Positions 1 to 8,139 are shown, numbered from the stretch's first letter. The stretch: 37,471 nt of DNA from an uncultured Myxococcales bacterium (GCA_903896545.1 CAITYF010000255.1:1-37471), one strand, 5' to 3'. Translations and numbers: made by a program. The notes: a model not told the origin generated them from the letters alone.

Positions 1-181
1 CCCCAGCGGCCTGGACAGGAGATTGGAAAACCAACCACAGTGACCTGGGCCGGGTGGGGGGCTGCGGGAAATGGACAAGCATCGGCAGCAGCGGCTGGAA
101 TCCTTGCTGCATGCCCTTTTTCAAGTTGGCCATCCTGCTCGTCTGCCCGCTTGCCTCTGGTCAACACTTTTTTGCATTCTG

Positions 182-208
182 GTGGGTGATGTCAGTCACA
201 TCACCCAC
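182..208. promoter_or_regulatory. Perfect 11-bp inverted repeat
   Basis: The arms GTGGGTGATGT (182-192) and ACATCACCCAC (198-208) are perfect complements around a 5-base spacer. No T-run follows on either strand, so it does not look like an intrinsic terminator. The GTGAT...ATCAC half-sites resemble those bound by CRP/FNR-family dimers but their spacing is not the classical one. It may be an operator or an RNA hairpin. Confidence 0.5.
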
Positions 209-344
209 GTCACGCTCCTGCGCCAGCGCCCTTCATGCGGGAGAGGGCGGCGGCTGAAAGGCCAGGGTTGCGGGCCCCGGGTCTTCTAAGGGCGAATGTA
301 GACGGAGAATTCGTTTCGCGCCTTGGCATCTGTCAGGGCGAGAA

Positions 345-358
345 TTGACATAGATCAA
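345..358 (+). promoter_or_regulatory. FNR/CRP-family box upstream of DUF971-Rieske
   Basis: TTGACATAGATCAA matches the FNR consensus TTGAT-N4-ATCAA at 9 of 10 fixed positions. Its centre is about 104 bp upstream of the start chosen for the DUF971 gene. A class II position (-41.5) would put transcription start near base 393. Oxygen-dependent control of these two genes is an inference from the motif only. Confidence 0.5.
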
Positions 359-455
359 GAAAATGGGGCTTTTTTGGTCCGTTTGAAAGAATTTGAACCT
401 TGAACCCGAGAAGCGTAAAGTCCGCGCCGGTCGCAGACGGCCAGCCAGAAGACAG

Positions 456-836
456 ATGCAGACACCCGCCCAACTGATGACCGACCCTGTGAACCTGTCT
501 TGGAACGACGACGGCAGCGTCAAGATTGTCTGGGGCGACGCCCACGAGTCGGTCTACGCTGTTGCCGCACTTCGGGAAAAATGCCCATGCGCCACGTGCA
601 AAGGCACACATGGCGCGCCCACGACGCTCGTTCGCCAGAGCCGTGGCGGCTTGCCCATCGTCACGGGCAAAAATCCCGCGCAGCAAGCGGCCGTCACCGT
701 CAAGCGCACTGATCCGGTCGGTGGCTACGCTATTCGGTTCACTTGGGCGGATGGCCACGATGCGGGCCTCTTCTCGTTCCGCTATCTCCGCTCCATCTGC
801 CCCTGCCCCACGTGCAGCGCGGCCGCAGCCAGCTGA
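456..836 (+). CDS. DUF971 (GBBH-like N-terminal) domain protein
   Basis: A 126-residue protein that is essentially one DUF971 domain (also called gamma-butyrobetaine hydroxylase-like N-terminal domain). Visible signs are the opening W-x-D-D-G-S-V-x-I-x-W-G-D pattern, a first Cys cluster (CPCATC, C43, C45, C48) and a second (CPCPTC, C115, C117, C120), a potential metal-binding pair of knuckles. DUF971 occurs alone or fused to Mrp/ApbC iron-sulfur carriers and to 2-oxoglutarate oxygenases; its own role is not settled. The start at 456 is chosen over an upstream in-frame codon at 393 because the extra residues are basic and low complexity; 477 is also possible. The stop codon overlaps the start of the Rieske gene, so the two are probably translated together. 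Confidence 0.85.
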   Translation: MQTPAQLMTDPVNLSWNDDGSVKIVWGDAHESVYAVAALREKCPCATCKGTHGAPTTLVRQSRGGLPIVTGKNPAQQAAVTVKRTDPVGGYAIRFTWADGHDAGLFSFRYLRSICPCPTCSAAAAS

Positions 837-1132
837 TGCGCCTGCGTCTTTGCCGTCTGGATGAGTTGGATGGCGACCGGCTGCTCACCGAGCACCCGGA
901 CTCTGGCGATCCGCTGCTCGTCCTCCGCGATTCCGATGGCGTGCACGTGCTCGATGCGCTGTGTCCGCACCAGTACGCTCCGCTTCTTGGCGGCGACTTT
1001 GAGGACGGGATCCTGACGTGCCCAATGCACCAGTGGCGCTTTGACGTGAAAACGGGCGAGAGCCCGGACATGCCGGTTTGTCTGCAACGCTGGCCGGCGG
1101 AAGTGGAAGACGGCGTGATTTGGCTTGTTTAG
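836..1132 (+). CDS. Small Rieske-type [2Fe-2S] ferredoxin
   Basis: A 98-residue protein the size of a free Rieske ferredoxin. The cluster ligands are visible as C43-P-H45 and C62-P-M-H65 with 16 residues between them, the standard CxH...CxxH pattern, followed by the typical W-x-F-D-V-x-T-G strand. Such proteins pass single electrons to oxygenases or reductases; no oxygenase is adjacent here, so the partner is unknown. The start ATG at 836 overlaps the stop of the DUF971 gene (TGATG), which suggests translational coupling. Its stop codon overlaps that of the convergent argJ gene by a few bases, leaving no room for a terminator between them. Confidence 0.9.
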   Translation: MRLRLCRLDELDGDRLLTEHPDSGDPLLVLRDSDGVHVLDALCPHQYAPLLGGDFEDGILTCPMHQWRFDVKTGESPDMPVCLQRWPAEVEDGVIWLV

Positions 1133-2781
1133 CCCGCGATCACCATCGAACCAATCCCGCGGTCCGTGAAGAGTTCCTCGATCAGAGCAGCGTGAACCTG
1201 ACCGTTCAAGACGTGCAGCGTGCCACCGCGCCGCAGAAAATCAGCCAAGCCGGGCACCAGCCAGGCGTCCGGCAGCGTCTCGATGGTCAATTCGCGGACA
1301 ATCGCGCCATCGGCATCGCGGATGCCATCATCGGCGGTCAGCACGACGATCTTCATCGCGTCGTTGTCGCGCGCGACGGACACAGCCGTCTCCACGCCCA
1401 CGTTGCGCAGCACGATCGGGCGAATGCCTGTCAGACGCAGAAGGGCAAAATCGTCTTCTGTCGTCGGGGCCTCCGCCTGAACGGCGATGACCATCGTCTT
1501 GCGGTCAAAATCGTGCAGATAGCGCAGCGCTTCGCGCAGAACGCCCTTCTTCAGCACCGGCGTGAGCGTCTGCATTTCCAGAGAAGCGCGTACCGGTGCG
1601 TTCTGACCGTACGCGATCGGCGCTTCCGCGTTGATCCGCACGTAGTCGTAGGTCAGATCGCAGCCCCACGCGGTCGCCTCGCCGGGACCTGCGCCAATTT
1701 GCACGTCAACCGTCAGCGTATCGGAGGAGCGCATCGTCGCGGAAAGCGCTTGTTTGTCCAGAGGTCCTGCGATCGGAAACACCGGCTGATTCATGAGGCG
1801 AATCTGCACGTCGGCGCGATCGATGTTGACGCCCTGCCGCGCCAGCGATGCACCGAGCGCAGCGGCGATGCGTCCCCAATTGGGATCACACGCAAAGAGC
1901 GCGGACTTCACCAGGTCGCTGCCCGCCACGTCGCGCGCGCTTGTCCGCGCACACGCTTCATCGGGCGCACCGGTCACGCGCACGGCGCACAGACGCGTCG
2001 CGCCCTCGCCGTCACGCGCAATGGCGACGGCGAGCTGTTGAAACACCGCACTCAGCGCCGGGAGCGGATCCGCAACCGCGGGACCTTTCGCCGTGCTCAG
2101 GAAGAACGCGCTGTCGTTCGTGCTCGTGTCGCGATCCACCGTGATCGCGTTGAAGGTCCGCGAAGTCGCTGCGGAAATGGCACGCTGCATCGCTTCCAAC
2201 GGGATGTCAGCGTCGGTTACGCACACGGCAATCATCGTCGCCATGTCCGGGTGGATCATGCCAGACCCTTTGGCGATGCCCAGGAACGTCGCGCCCTGCC
2301 AACGCACGCAGGCGACCTTGCGGACGGTGTCTGTCGTCAGCATCGCGTCGGCAAAATCAACGATCGATGGCGTGTTGCGAAAAACCCGCGGCAGCGCTGC
2401 CGCAACCTTTCGCGCGTCCAACGGGACGCCGATGGGACCGGTCGTCGCGGTCAGCGCGGTATCCGCTGACGAGACAGCCAGAGCCGCCGATGCTTTGCGC
2501 AGCATCGCGTCCGCTTCCAGGTCGCCCGCGGCGTAGCAGTTCGCATTGCCCGACACGACCGTCAGCGTGCGAATCTTCTCTGACGGCAACAGCGGACGAT
2601 TCCCCAGCACGCACGCTGCAGCACAGCGGTTCTGCGTGAACGTACCCACCGCGCGCATTGGCGCGTCCGAGATCAGCAGCGCGGTATCCAAGCGGTTGGC
2701 CTTCACGCCGGTGTGCCCACCCAGCAGGCGAACGCCCAGCGGCAGCGTCGGTTCCACGTCAATCGGAAGCAGATCGGTCAT
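1129..2781 (-). CDS. argJ: ArgJ ornithine acetyltransferase with degenerate C-terminal NAG-kinase-like domain
   Basis: Residues 1-387 are a full glutamate N-acetyltransferase / ornithine acetyltransferase, which moves acetyl groups from N-acetylornithine to glutamate in the cyclic arginine pathway. The autocleavage motif KGSGMIHPDMATM is present with nucleophile T182, and the usual family C-terminus (CDLTYDYVRINA) lies at 375-385. About 165 extra residues follow. They resemble N-acetylglutamate kinase / ArgA amino-acid-kinase domains: 414-458 match the N-terminal region, 476-500 match the L-L-T-x-x-x-G-[LI]-x-D-x-x-G region, and 520-548 match the C-terminal H-A-L-L-x-E-L-F-T-D-x-G-[IV]-G-T block. 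About 140 central residues are absent, and the K-Y-G-G and H-G-G-G-P motifs are replaced, so kinase activity is unlikely. It lies 9 bases downstream of argC in the same operon. Confidence 0.93.
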   Translation of the reverse strand: MTDLLPIDVEPTLPLGVRLLGGHTGVKANRLDTALLISDAPMRAVGTFTQNRCAAACVLGNRPLLPSEKIRTLTVVSGNANCYAAGDLEADAMLRKASAALAVSSADTALTATTGPIGVPLDARKVAAALPRVFRNTPSIVDFADAMLTTDTVRKVACVRWQGATFLGIAKGSGMIHPDMATMIAVCVTDADIPLEAMQRAISAATSRTFNAITVDRDTSTNDSAFFLSTAKGPAVADPLPALSAVFQQLAVAIARDGEGATRLCAVRVTGAPDEACARTSARDVAGSDLVKSALFACDPNWGRIAAALGASLARQGVNIDRADVQIRLMNQPVFPIAGPLDKQALSATMRSSDTLTVDVQIGAGPGEATAWGCDLTYDYVRINAEAPIAYGQNAPVRASLEMQTLTPVLKKGVLREALRYLHDFDRKTMVIAVQAEAPTTEDDFALLRLTGIRPIVLRNVGVETAVSVARDNDAMKIVVLTADDGIRDADGAIVRELTIETLPDAWLVPGLADFLRRGGTLHVLNGQVHAALIEELFTDRGIGSMVIAG

Positions 2782-2790
2782 CGTATTCTC

Positions 2791-3717
2791 TCAGTCGAGG
2801 CCAGTTGTTTCAGGCAGTTGCCACATCGCATTGAGGTTGGCGATGGCGTGAGTCGCGGCGCCGCGGGACAGGTTGTCCAGCGCCGTGACAAAGAGCAGTC
2901 GCTGCGACGCGACGTCCAGCGCGTAGTGCACGTGTATCCAAGGGGTGTGCGCCACCGCGTGCACTTCCGGCGCGCTCGCAACCCGCTTCCAGAACGCATC
3001 CAACGGCGGCAGCGCGTCCAGATCCGCCTGGGTAACGCCCGCGCGAAGCGGTACCGAGCCCGAGATCAGCATGCCCCGGCGCAGGGGCGCAACGATCGGC
3101 ACAAAGAGCAGCCGCACATCGACGGCGCGCTCGACTTCCACGACGTGCTGGTGCGCGCGCAGCGTCTTGTAGGGCATCAGGTTTTCAGCCACAGCCATGA
3201 AGTGCGTGCGGTCGGTCGGCTTCTTGCCGGCACCGGACGCGCCGCTGATGCCGGTCACGTCGGCGACGGCGCTCGGCACGAGGAAGCCTGCGCGGGCGAC
3301 CGGCAGAAGCGCGGACAGCATGCCGTTGGCGTAACAGCCGGGATTGGCGATGAGGCGCGCGGAGGCTCGCTCGGCAGACGAGGCGCCCAGACCGTACACG
3401 GCATCTGCGAGCCACTGCGGATGCGGGTGGTCAAAACCGTAAGCAGCGCGATGTGCGGCGGCCGAGCCCGCGCGATGTGCGCCGGAGATATCGACGACGC
3501 GTCTTCCTGCAGCCAGAAGCGGTGCTGCCAGTTCTGCAGCCACTTCCGCGGGCGTCGCCAGCAACACGGCGTCGACGTCGTCGCCAATGCCAGCAAGTCC
3601 TGCGGAGGATTCCGGCGTGTCGACGCGTGAAACGTGCGGATGACGGCGCAGGATGGCCGCAGCCTCCGCGCCTGAGTACCCCGACGCTCCAACGATGCAG
3701 ACGCGATAGCTTGCCAT
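2791..3717 (-). CDS. argC: N-acetyl-gamma-glutamyl-phosphate reductase
   Basis: A 308-residue ArgC, the NADPH-dependent enzyme that reduces N-acetylglutamyl phosphate to the semialdehyde in arginine synthesis. Visible signs are the N-terminal dinucleotide-binding loop GASGYSGAE (residues 10-18), the catalytic Cys in NPGCYANG (C128), the G-x-S-G-A-G-K segment after it and the late H-x-P-x-x-x-P-L-R-R-G-M region. Length is slightly below the usual 310-350 residues. The argJ start codon follows after 9 bases on the same strand, so the two are very likely co-transcribed; argB, argD and argF are not in the window. Confidence 0.95.
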   Translation of the reverse strand: MASYRVCIVGASGYSGAEAAAILRRHPHVSRVDTPESSAGLAGIGDDVDAVLLATPAEVAAELAAPLLAAGRRVVDISGAHRAGSAAAHRAAYGFDHPHPQWLADAVYGLGASSAERASARLIANPGCYANGMLSALLPVARAGFLVPSAVADVTGISGASGAGKKPTDRTHFMAVAENLMPYKTLRAHQHVVEVERAVDVRLLFVPIVAPLRRGMLISGSVPLRAGVTQADLDALPPLDAFWKRVASAPEVHAVAHTPWIHVHYALDVASQRLLFVTALDNLSRGAATHAIANLNAMWQLPETTGLD

Positions 3718-3761
3718 GAAATCCGTTTGTTCAACGCCCGCCGCGGTGGAGGGGGGGCAAG

Positions 3762-3790
3762 AGTCTAGGGGCGCACGCGACGTGGCGCAA
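3762..3790 (-). promoter_or_regulatory. Possible sigma-70 promoter for argCJ
   Basis: Read on the - strand, TTGCGC and TAGACT are separated by 17 bases and end about 45 bases before the argC start. The match is moderate (3/6 and 4/6). It sits in the 119-bp gap between argC and the upstream membrane-protein gene, so read-through from upstream is the alternative. Confidence 0.3.
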
Positions 3791-3836
3791 CGGACGTGGC
3801 GAAATGGTCACATTGGCGCGGCCCTTGCCCCAGCCG

Positions 3837-5546
3837 TCAACGCAGCGGCGATCCGTCCACGCCGAACAGACAGCCCGACGGATTCGGCGATGTCACGATA
3901 AAATCCAGCTTACCGCGCTTCCCCGCCAGCGCGCTCGTGTCCAAGCGTTCGACGTTCAACCCACGCGCCTTCACGTCGCGCTCCAGCAACAGCTTGTCGT
4001 TCAGCAGGACTTTCAGGTGCACCACAGCGTCCGCACGCGCGGTATCCGCCAGCCCAAAGCGCAGGAGGAACTTCCGGGTCAACGGCACGTCGCGGTAGGT
4101 CAGGCGCCGCTCTTTGGCCGTGTAACTTGGCGTCAGCAGGACCACCTGCTCCGCCTTGTCCTTGAACCGCAGCGGAACGTCCAACACGCGGCCGGTCAGC
4201 TGGTTGTCATCGGTGTCAAAGTGGCTGCACTCAAAACGCTCGACCATGTTGTTGAAGTAGTCGCACGGGATGTCGCCCAGCAGCACTTTCGCCTCGGGCA
4301 GGTGCTTCCACAGGTACGACGGCTGCCGTTCCAACAACCGCCGACCGACGCCGGACGCGATGAGCACAATCGCCAAAAGCAGAAACGCACGAAGCAGCCA
4401 AGGTCGCGGCGACGGCGTAGCGACAGTCGACGGTGGCGCAACCGGTGTCAGCAGCAGCGCCAGCGGCGTCACGGCCAGTGCCAACTGCGGGAGATTGAAT
4501 TCCAGCCGATACCACGTGTACGTCGCATGAAACAGGATGGGCACTGCAAGGCACCAGACAAAAAGCAGCGCCTCGCGCCAACGGCGCACCAGGAGAATCG
4601 GCAGGCCAAGCAGGGCGGGAAAAAAGATCGGGACGTGCGGCCAGATGCCGTCACCTTCCAGCAGCACGCGCTTGAGCCCTTGGCGCATGTTGGCAAAGTG
4701 AAAGTCGGTCGAGTGCGAGTGCGTCGTGCTTTTGCCCGCCACGCGGACGAGAATGCGGTCGTAGCCCGTCTTGAACGGCGACGTGTACATGTACCAATTC
4801 AGCGACAAGTAAATCAGTACCGGCACGCCGCCCCAGAACAAGAAGCGCCACGCCCCGCGCCAATCCTTGCGCAAGACGAAGATGCCCAGAAGCGCAGGTC
4901 CGTAGAGCACGTTCGTCGCCTTGGCGAAGACGCCGATGCCAAAAAGCAGGCCGGAAATGTGCGGCTTGTCGGCGAGCGCGGCCTCGATCGCGGCGAGGAT
5001 GATGACAGTATAGAAAACGTCGTTGTTGAAGCCCCACGCGCAGTGCGCGAACCAGGGCGTCGCAATGAGCGCGCTCGCAGCGGCCAACGCGGCACCGGGC
5101 GAGGCGACCCGGGCGGCGATGCGATAGGCGAGGAGCGCGATGAGCGCGTAGCACAGGAAATGGCAGACCAGAGAGCCGATGGGGCCGTAAGCCCAGATGA
5201 ACGGCGTGGCGACGAGCGGCATCAAATAGGGGTGCTTGGGCCACCACTCGCCATGACGTCCGAGCGCAATGTTGCTGAACGCCGCGTCGACGTTGCTGTT
5301 CCAGCCCAGCTCTTTTTCGTACCAGGAATGCGGATGGATGCTCTCCTGCCGCAGCGAGCCGTTGTGCAAGACAGCATACGATTCGTTCAGGTAAAACGCG
5401 CCGTCGCCGATGAGCCACTTGTTGGGCTGCCACGTGTCGTTGACGGCCATCCAACCGAGCAATCCGGCAAACGCGAAAACGGCCAAGCCGTACCAGCGGC
5501 TGGGATCACGCGAAGGCGGGGCGATGTCGGGTGGCTGTGTGGTCAT
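3837..5546 (-). CDS. Multi-pass GT-C-like membrane protein
   Basis: A 569-residue integral membrane protein with one helix near residues 20-36 and about nine or ten more up to about residue 400, followed by a roughly 150-residue non-membrane C-terminal domain rich in beta-strand patterns. An acidic D-G-A-F-Y-L segment (D48) in the first extracytoplasmic loop, the large number of helices and the C-terminal soluble domain resemble GT-C glycosyltransferases that use lipid-linked sugars, such as ArnT/PMT-like proteins. This is a fold-level resemblance; donor and acceptor cannot be named. It lies 61 bases after the RidA gene and 119 bases before argC on the same strand, with no functional link visible to either. 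Confidence 0.75.
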   Translation of the reverse strand: MTTQPPDIAPPSRDPSRWYGLAVFAFAGLLGWMAVNDTWQPNKWLIGDGAFYLNESYAVLHNGSLRQESIHPHSWYEKELGWNSNVDAAFSNIALGRHGEWWPKHPYLMPLVATPFIWAYGPIGSLVCHFLCYALIALLAYRIAARVASPGAALAAASALIATPWFAHCAWGFNNDVFYTVIILAAIEAALADKPHISGLLFGIGVFAKATNVLYGPALLGIFVLRKDWRGAWRFLFWGGVPVLIYLSLNWYMYTSPFKTGYDRILVRVAGKSTTHSHSTDFHFANMRQGLKRVLLEGDGIWPHVPIFFPALLGLPILLVRRWREALLFVWCLAVPILFHATYTWYRLEFNLPQLALAVTPLALLLTPVAPPSTVATPSPRPWLLRAFLLLAIVLIASGVGRRLLERQPSYLWKHLPEAKVLLGDIPCDYFNNMVERFECSHFDTDDNQLTGRVLDVPLRFKDKAEQVVLLTPSYTAKERRLTYRDVPLTRKFLLRFGLADTARADAVVHLKVLLNDKLLLERDVKARGLNVERLDTSALAGKRGKLDFIVTSPNPSGCLFGVDGSPLR

Positions 5547-5607
5547 GGCGGCACGTCCAGAAGGGGCGAGTGTAGCACCGGGGCCGATTCACCACTACTT
5601 CACGCCG

Positions 5608-6030
5608 CTACTGCGCGTCCAAAACCGCGATGCACTTCAATTCAATCGCGATGGGCGTCGGCAAACTTTTGATCTCCACGGTCGTACGACACGGCGGACT
5701 TTCAGCAAAATACGCGGCCCACAAGCGGTTGTAGGTCGCAAAGTCGCGCTGCATGTCCGTCAGAAAGACCGTCACGTCGACCAGATCCGTCCACCGCGCA
5801 CCGGAAGCTTCGAGCACGGCGCGCACGTTCGCAAAGACGCTGTGGCACTGCGCTTCGATATCGTGATCCACCACGCGACCTTCTGCGTCCAACGTTACGC
5901 CGGGAATCACTTTTTGCCCTTTGACGCGCGGACCGATGCCGCTCAGAAAGAGCAGATTTCCGACACGCCGTGCGTGCGGGTACAGGCCAACTGGCTCGGC
6001 TGCGCGATCGCTGTGGATGATTTCGCTCAT
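5608..6030 (-). CDS. RidA-family deaminase, probable 2-aminomuconate deaminase
   Basis: A 140-residue RidA (YjgF/YER057c/UK114) protein. The conserved Arg of the active-site cleft is seen at R115 in P-P-C-R-T-T-V-E, and the conserved Glu near the end at E130 in I-A-I-E-L. RidA-type proteins hydrolyse imine/enamine intermediates; one branch, including NbaF of Pseudomonas, deaminates 2-aminomuconate. The position 18 bases after a 2-aminomuconate-semialdehyde-type dehydrogenase and behind kynB supports that role, but the general RidA housekeeping function cannot be excluded. The insert around residues 34-58 (G-P-R-V-K-G-Q-K-V-I-P-G) is typical of the aminomuconate-type branch rather than of short housekeeping RidA; this is a recollection of the family and not a computed alignment. 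Confidence 0.88.
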   Translation of the reverse strand: MSEIIHSDRAAEPVGLYPHARRVGNLLFLSGIGPRVKGQKVIPGVTLDAEGRVVDHDIEAQCHSVFANVRAVLEASGARWTDLVDVTVFLTDMQRDFATYNRLWAAYFAESPPCRTTVEIKSLPTPIAIELKCIAVLDAQ

Positions 6031-6048
6031 GATGCACCCGTGAAAAGG

Positions 6049-7488
6049 CTAGTAGACGAGCGTGACGCTCTTGGCTTCTGTGAAGAATCGCATCGCTTCC
6101 CAGCCGCCTTCGCGACCGACGCCGCTGGCTTTGACGCCGCCAAACGGTGTGCGCAAGTCGCGGACCATCCAGCAGTTGAGCCAGACGATGCCGGCTTGCA
6201 AACGTTCGGCGACGCGGTGGGCGCGGCTGACGTCGCGGGTCCACACGTTGGCGGCGAGGCCGTACGGCGTTGCATTGGCCACCGCGATCGCGTCGTCTTC
6301 GTCGACAAACGGCAGAAGCGTCGCCACGGGCCCGAAGATTTCTTTCTGATTGGTCGCACAGGTCGCGCTCAGGCCGTCAATCAGCGTGGGCGCGAGGAAC
6401 CAGCCTGCGGCACAGCGCCCTTCCACGCGCACCGGCGTGCCACCGCAGAGCACTTGGCCGCCTTCCGCGCGGGCACGCTCGATGCACGCCGTGACCTTCT
6501 GGAAGTGCGCCTGACTGACGAGCGCGCCCAAATCACTCGTTGCCTCGTTCGGATCGCCCACGCGCAGCGCTTGGGTACGCGCCACCAACCGCGCCTTGAA
6601 CGCATCGTAGACGCTCGCCTGAATCAGAATCCGCGAGCCGCACAGGCAGATCTGTCCTTGGTTGGAGAAGGCGGCGCGAACAACTTCGTTCACCGCGACG
6701 TCCAGATCCGCGTCGGCAAAGACGACGGTGGCGTTCTTGCCGCCGAGTTCCAGACTCAGCTTCTTCCAGGTTCCCGCGGTCGACGCGGCGATGCCCGCGC
6801 CCACCCGCGTGCTGCCGGTGAAACTGACCGCCTTGATCCCAGGGTGATTCACCAGCGCCGCGCCTGCTTTTTCACCACCGCCGTGGATGATATTCAGCAC
6901 GCCGGGCGGAAAACCGGCTTCGATCGCCAGTTTGCCTAGCATCCACGCTGTATAAGGTGTCACTTCAGAAGGCTTGGCGACGACGGTGCAGCCAGCGGCC
7001 AGCGCCGGCGCGATCTTCCACGTCAGCAGATAAAGCGGCAGATTCCAAGGCGAAATGCAGGCCACCGGTCCGAGCGGCTGCCGCAACGTGTAGTTCAACT
7101 GCCCCGGCACGCTGTGCGATTCGCTGGCGAATTGCGTCGCCGCGTCCGCAAAGAAGGCAAAATTGTGGCGCGCCCGCGGAATGTCGACCGTCCGCGCCAC
7201 GTGCAACGGCTTACCCGAATCGCGGCTTTCCGCAGCAGCGAGCACGTCGAGGTCGCGCTCCAACAGCTCCGCCAAACGCCGCAGACAGCGCGCGCGCTGC
7301 TCGGACGGCGCCGCCGACCACATCGGGAACGCCCGCTGCGCCGCTGTGACCGCGAGCTGAACGTCCTCGGCATCGGAATCCGGCAACGTCGCGTAGTCCA
7401 GCCCCGTCGCCGGTTCCGGCGTCGTCAGGGTGCGCCCGCTCAGCGCGTCGCGCAGCTGGCCGTCAATCAGATTCTGCAGGTGTTCCAT
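6049..7488 (-). CDS. Aldehyde dehydrogenase, 2-aminomuconic semialdehyde type
   Basis: A 479-residue NAD-dependent aldehyde dehydrogenase with oxyanion Asn N149 in P-W-N-L-P, the nucleotide-fold F-T-G-S-T at 223-227, general base E247 in L-E-L-G-G-K and catalytic C281 in N-Q-G-Q-I-C. The C-terminal block N-C-W-M-V-R-D-L-R-T-P-F-G-G-V-K is characteristic of the 2-aminomuconate / 2-hydroxymuconate semialdehyde dehydrogenase group (AmnC, NbaE, XylG, animal ALDH8A1). With kynB before it and a RidA-type deaminase after it, oxidation of 2-aminomuconate 6-semialdehyde in the kynurenine route is the best reading. It starts 9 bases after the kynB stop. Substrate within the muconate-semialdehyde group is not certain. 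Confidence 0.92.
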   Translation of the reverse strand: MEHLQNLIDGQLRDALSGRTLTTPEPATGLDYATLPDSDAEDVQLAVTAAQRAFPMWSAAPSEQRARCLRRLAELLERDLDVLAAAESRDSGKPLHVARTVDIPRARHNFAFFADAATQFASESHSVPGQLNYTLRQPLGPVACISPWNLPLYLLTWKIAPALAAGCTVVAKPSEVTPYTAWMLGKLAIEAGFPPGVLNIIHGGGEKAGAALVNHPGIKAVSFTGSTRVGAGIAASTAGTWKKLSLELGGKNATVVFADADLDVAVNEVVRAAFSNQGQICLCGSRILIQASVYDAFKARLVARTQALRVGDPNEATSDLGALVSQAHFQKVTACIERARAEGGQVLCGGTPVRVEGRCAAGWFLAPTLIDGLSATCATNQKEIFGPVATLLPFVDEDDAIAVANATPYGLAANVWTRDVSRAHRVAERLQAGIVWLNCWMVRDLRTPFGGVKASGVGREGGWEAMRFFTEAKSVTLVY

Positions 7489-7497
7489 GACCGTCGC

Positions 7498-8139
7498 TCA
7501 CATCTCCACGAGGATCGCCCGCACGGGGCTCGCATCCGCGCCCACCAGCGGCAACGGCAACGCGACGAGCAGGTAGATCCCGTCGGGCACATCGTCTAGC
7601 ACCACGCCTTCCAAAATGGCCAGATCATGCTGGAAAATCGCCGCGTGGCTCAAGAGCTCCGCGTCATCCGCCAGATCCACGCTCGGCGTGTCAATTCCCA
7701 CAAGCAGCGCGCCCTGCCAGCCCAGCCACGCCACCAATTCGGGGGACAGCGCGGCGAAATCGTTGGTCCACGTCTGCGGGTCGGGATACGTGCCGGTCCG
7801 CAGCAACAGCCGCGGCGCGCGGATAGGCACGTGCTTCAAGTGTTCGGGCGTCAACCGCGTTCGCGGCGGGACCGACACGCTGCGCACTTCACACGCGCCG
7901 AGGTAACGACTCAAGTCGCGTTTTTCAAGCGAGGCGCCATCAGGATGGTAGTGCGACGGCGCGTCGACGTGCGCGCCCAGGTGCAACGTCGTGTGCACAG
8001 ACGACAATTCGAGGTTGTTGCCCAACGGAAACGCCATCAGGACGTCACGGCGATACGCGGTGTCGCCCGGAAAAACGGCGATCTGCGGGCTCACGGGCGG
8101 AGAAATGTCGTGCCATTTCTGGCGGGTCAAATCGAGCAT
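7498..8139 (-). CDS. kynB: Kynurenine formamidase
   Basis: A 213-residue member of the cyclase family, the usual length for bacterial KynB, which hydrolyses N-formylkynurenine to kynurenine and formate. The metal site pattern H-x-G-x-H-x-D-x-P-x-H is present (T-L-H-L-G-A-H-V-D-A-P-S-H), together with V-G-I-D-T-P-S and the E-G-V-V-L-D-D-V-P block near the C-terminus. Start M at 8139 is preferred; 8151 would add four residues, and a far-upstream in-frame start at 8832 only reads antisense through the next gene. It is first in a - strand series with the dehydrogenase and the RidA protein. No kynureninase or tryptophan dioxygenase gene is in the window. Confidence 0.92.
   Translation of the reverse strand: MLDLTRQKWHDISPPVSPQIAVFPGDTAYRRDVLMAFPLGNNLELSSVHTTLHLGAHVDAPSHYHPDGASLEKRDLSRYLGACEVRSVSVPPRTRLTPEHLKHVPIRAPRLLLRTGTYPDPQTWTNDFAALSPELVAWLGWQGALLVGIDTPSVDLADDAELLSHAAIFQHDLAILEGVVLDDVPDGIYLLVALPLPLVGADASPVRAILVEM

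Larger units (their letters stand above)
1..455. other. Upstream region without a convincing gene
   Basis: Two short overlapping frames on the + strand (54-257 and 71-289) give low-complexity peptides without a ribosome site or recognisable domain, so no gene is called. What can be seen is an 11-bp inverted repeat at 182-208, a run of T at 167-172 and an FNR-type box at 345-358 in front of the DUF971 gene. The 3' end of a gene lying before the window could be here but cannot be identified. Confidence 0.5.

Noticed and set aside
54..289. Two short overlapping frames near the left edge
   Set aside because: No ribosome site, no recognisable domain and poor codon character.
3804..5672. Open frame of 622 codons antisense to the membrane protein gene
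   Set aside because: Arg/Gln-rich shadow without domain; the - strand frame has clear membrane helices.
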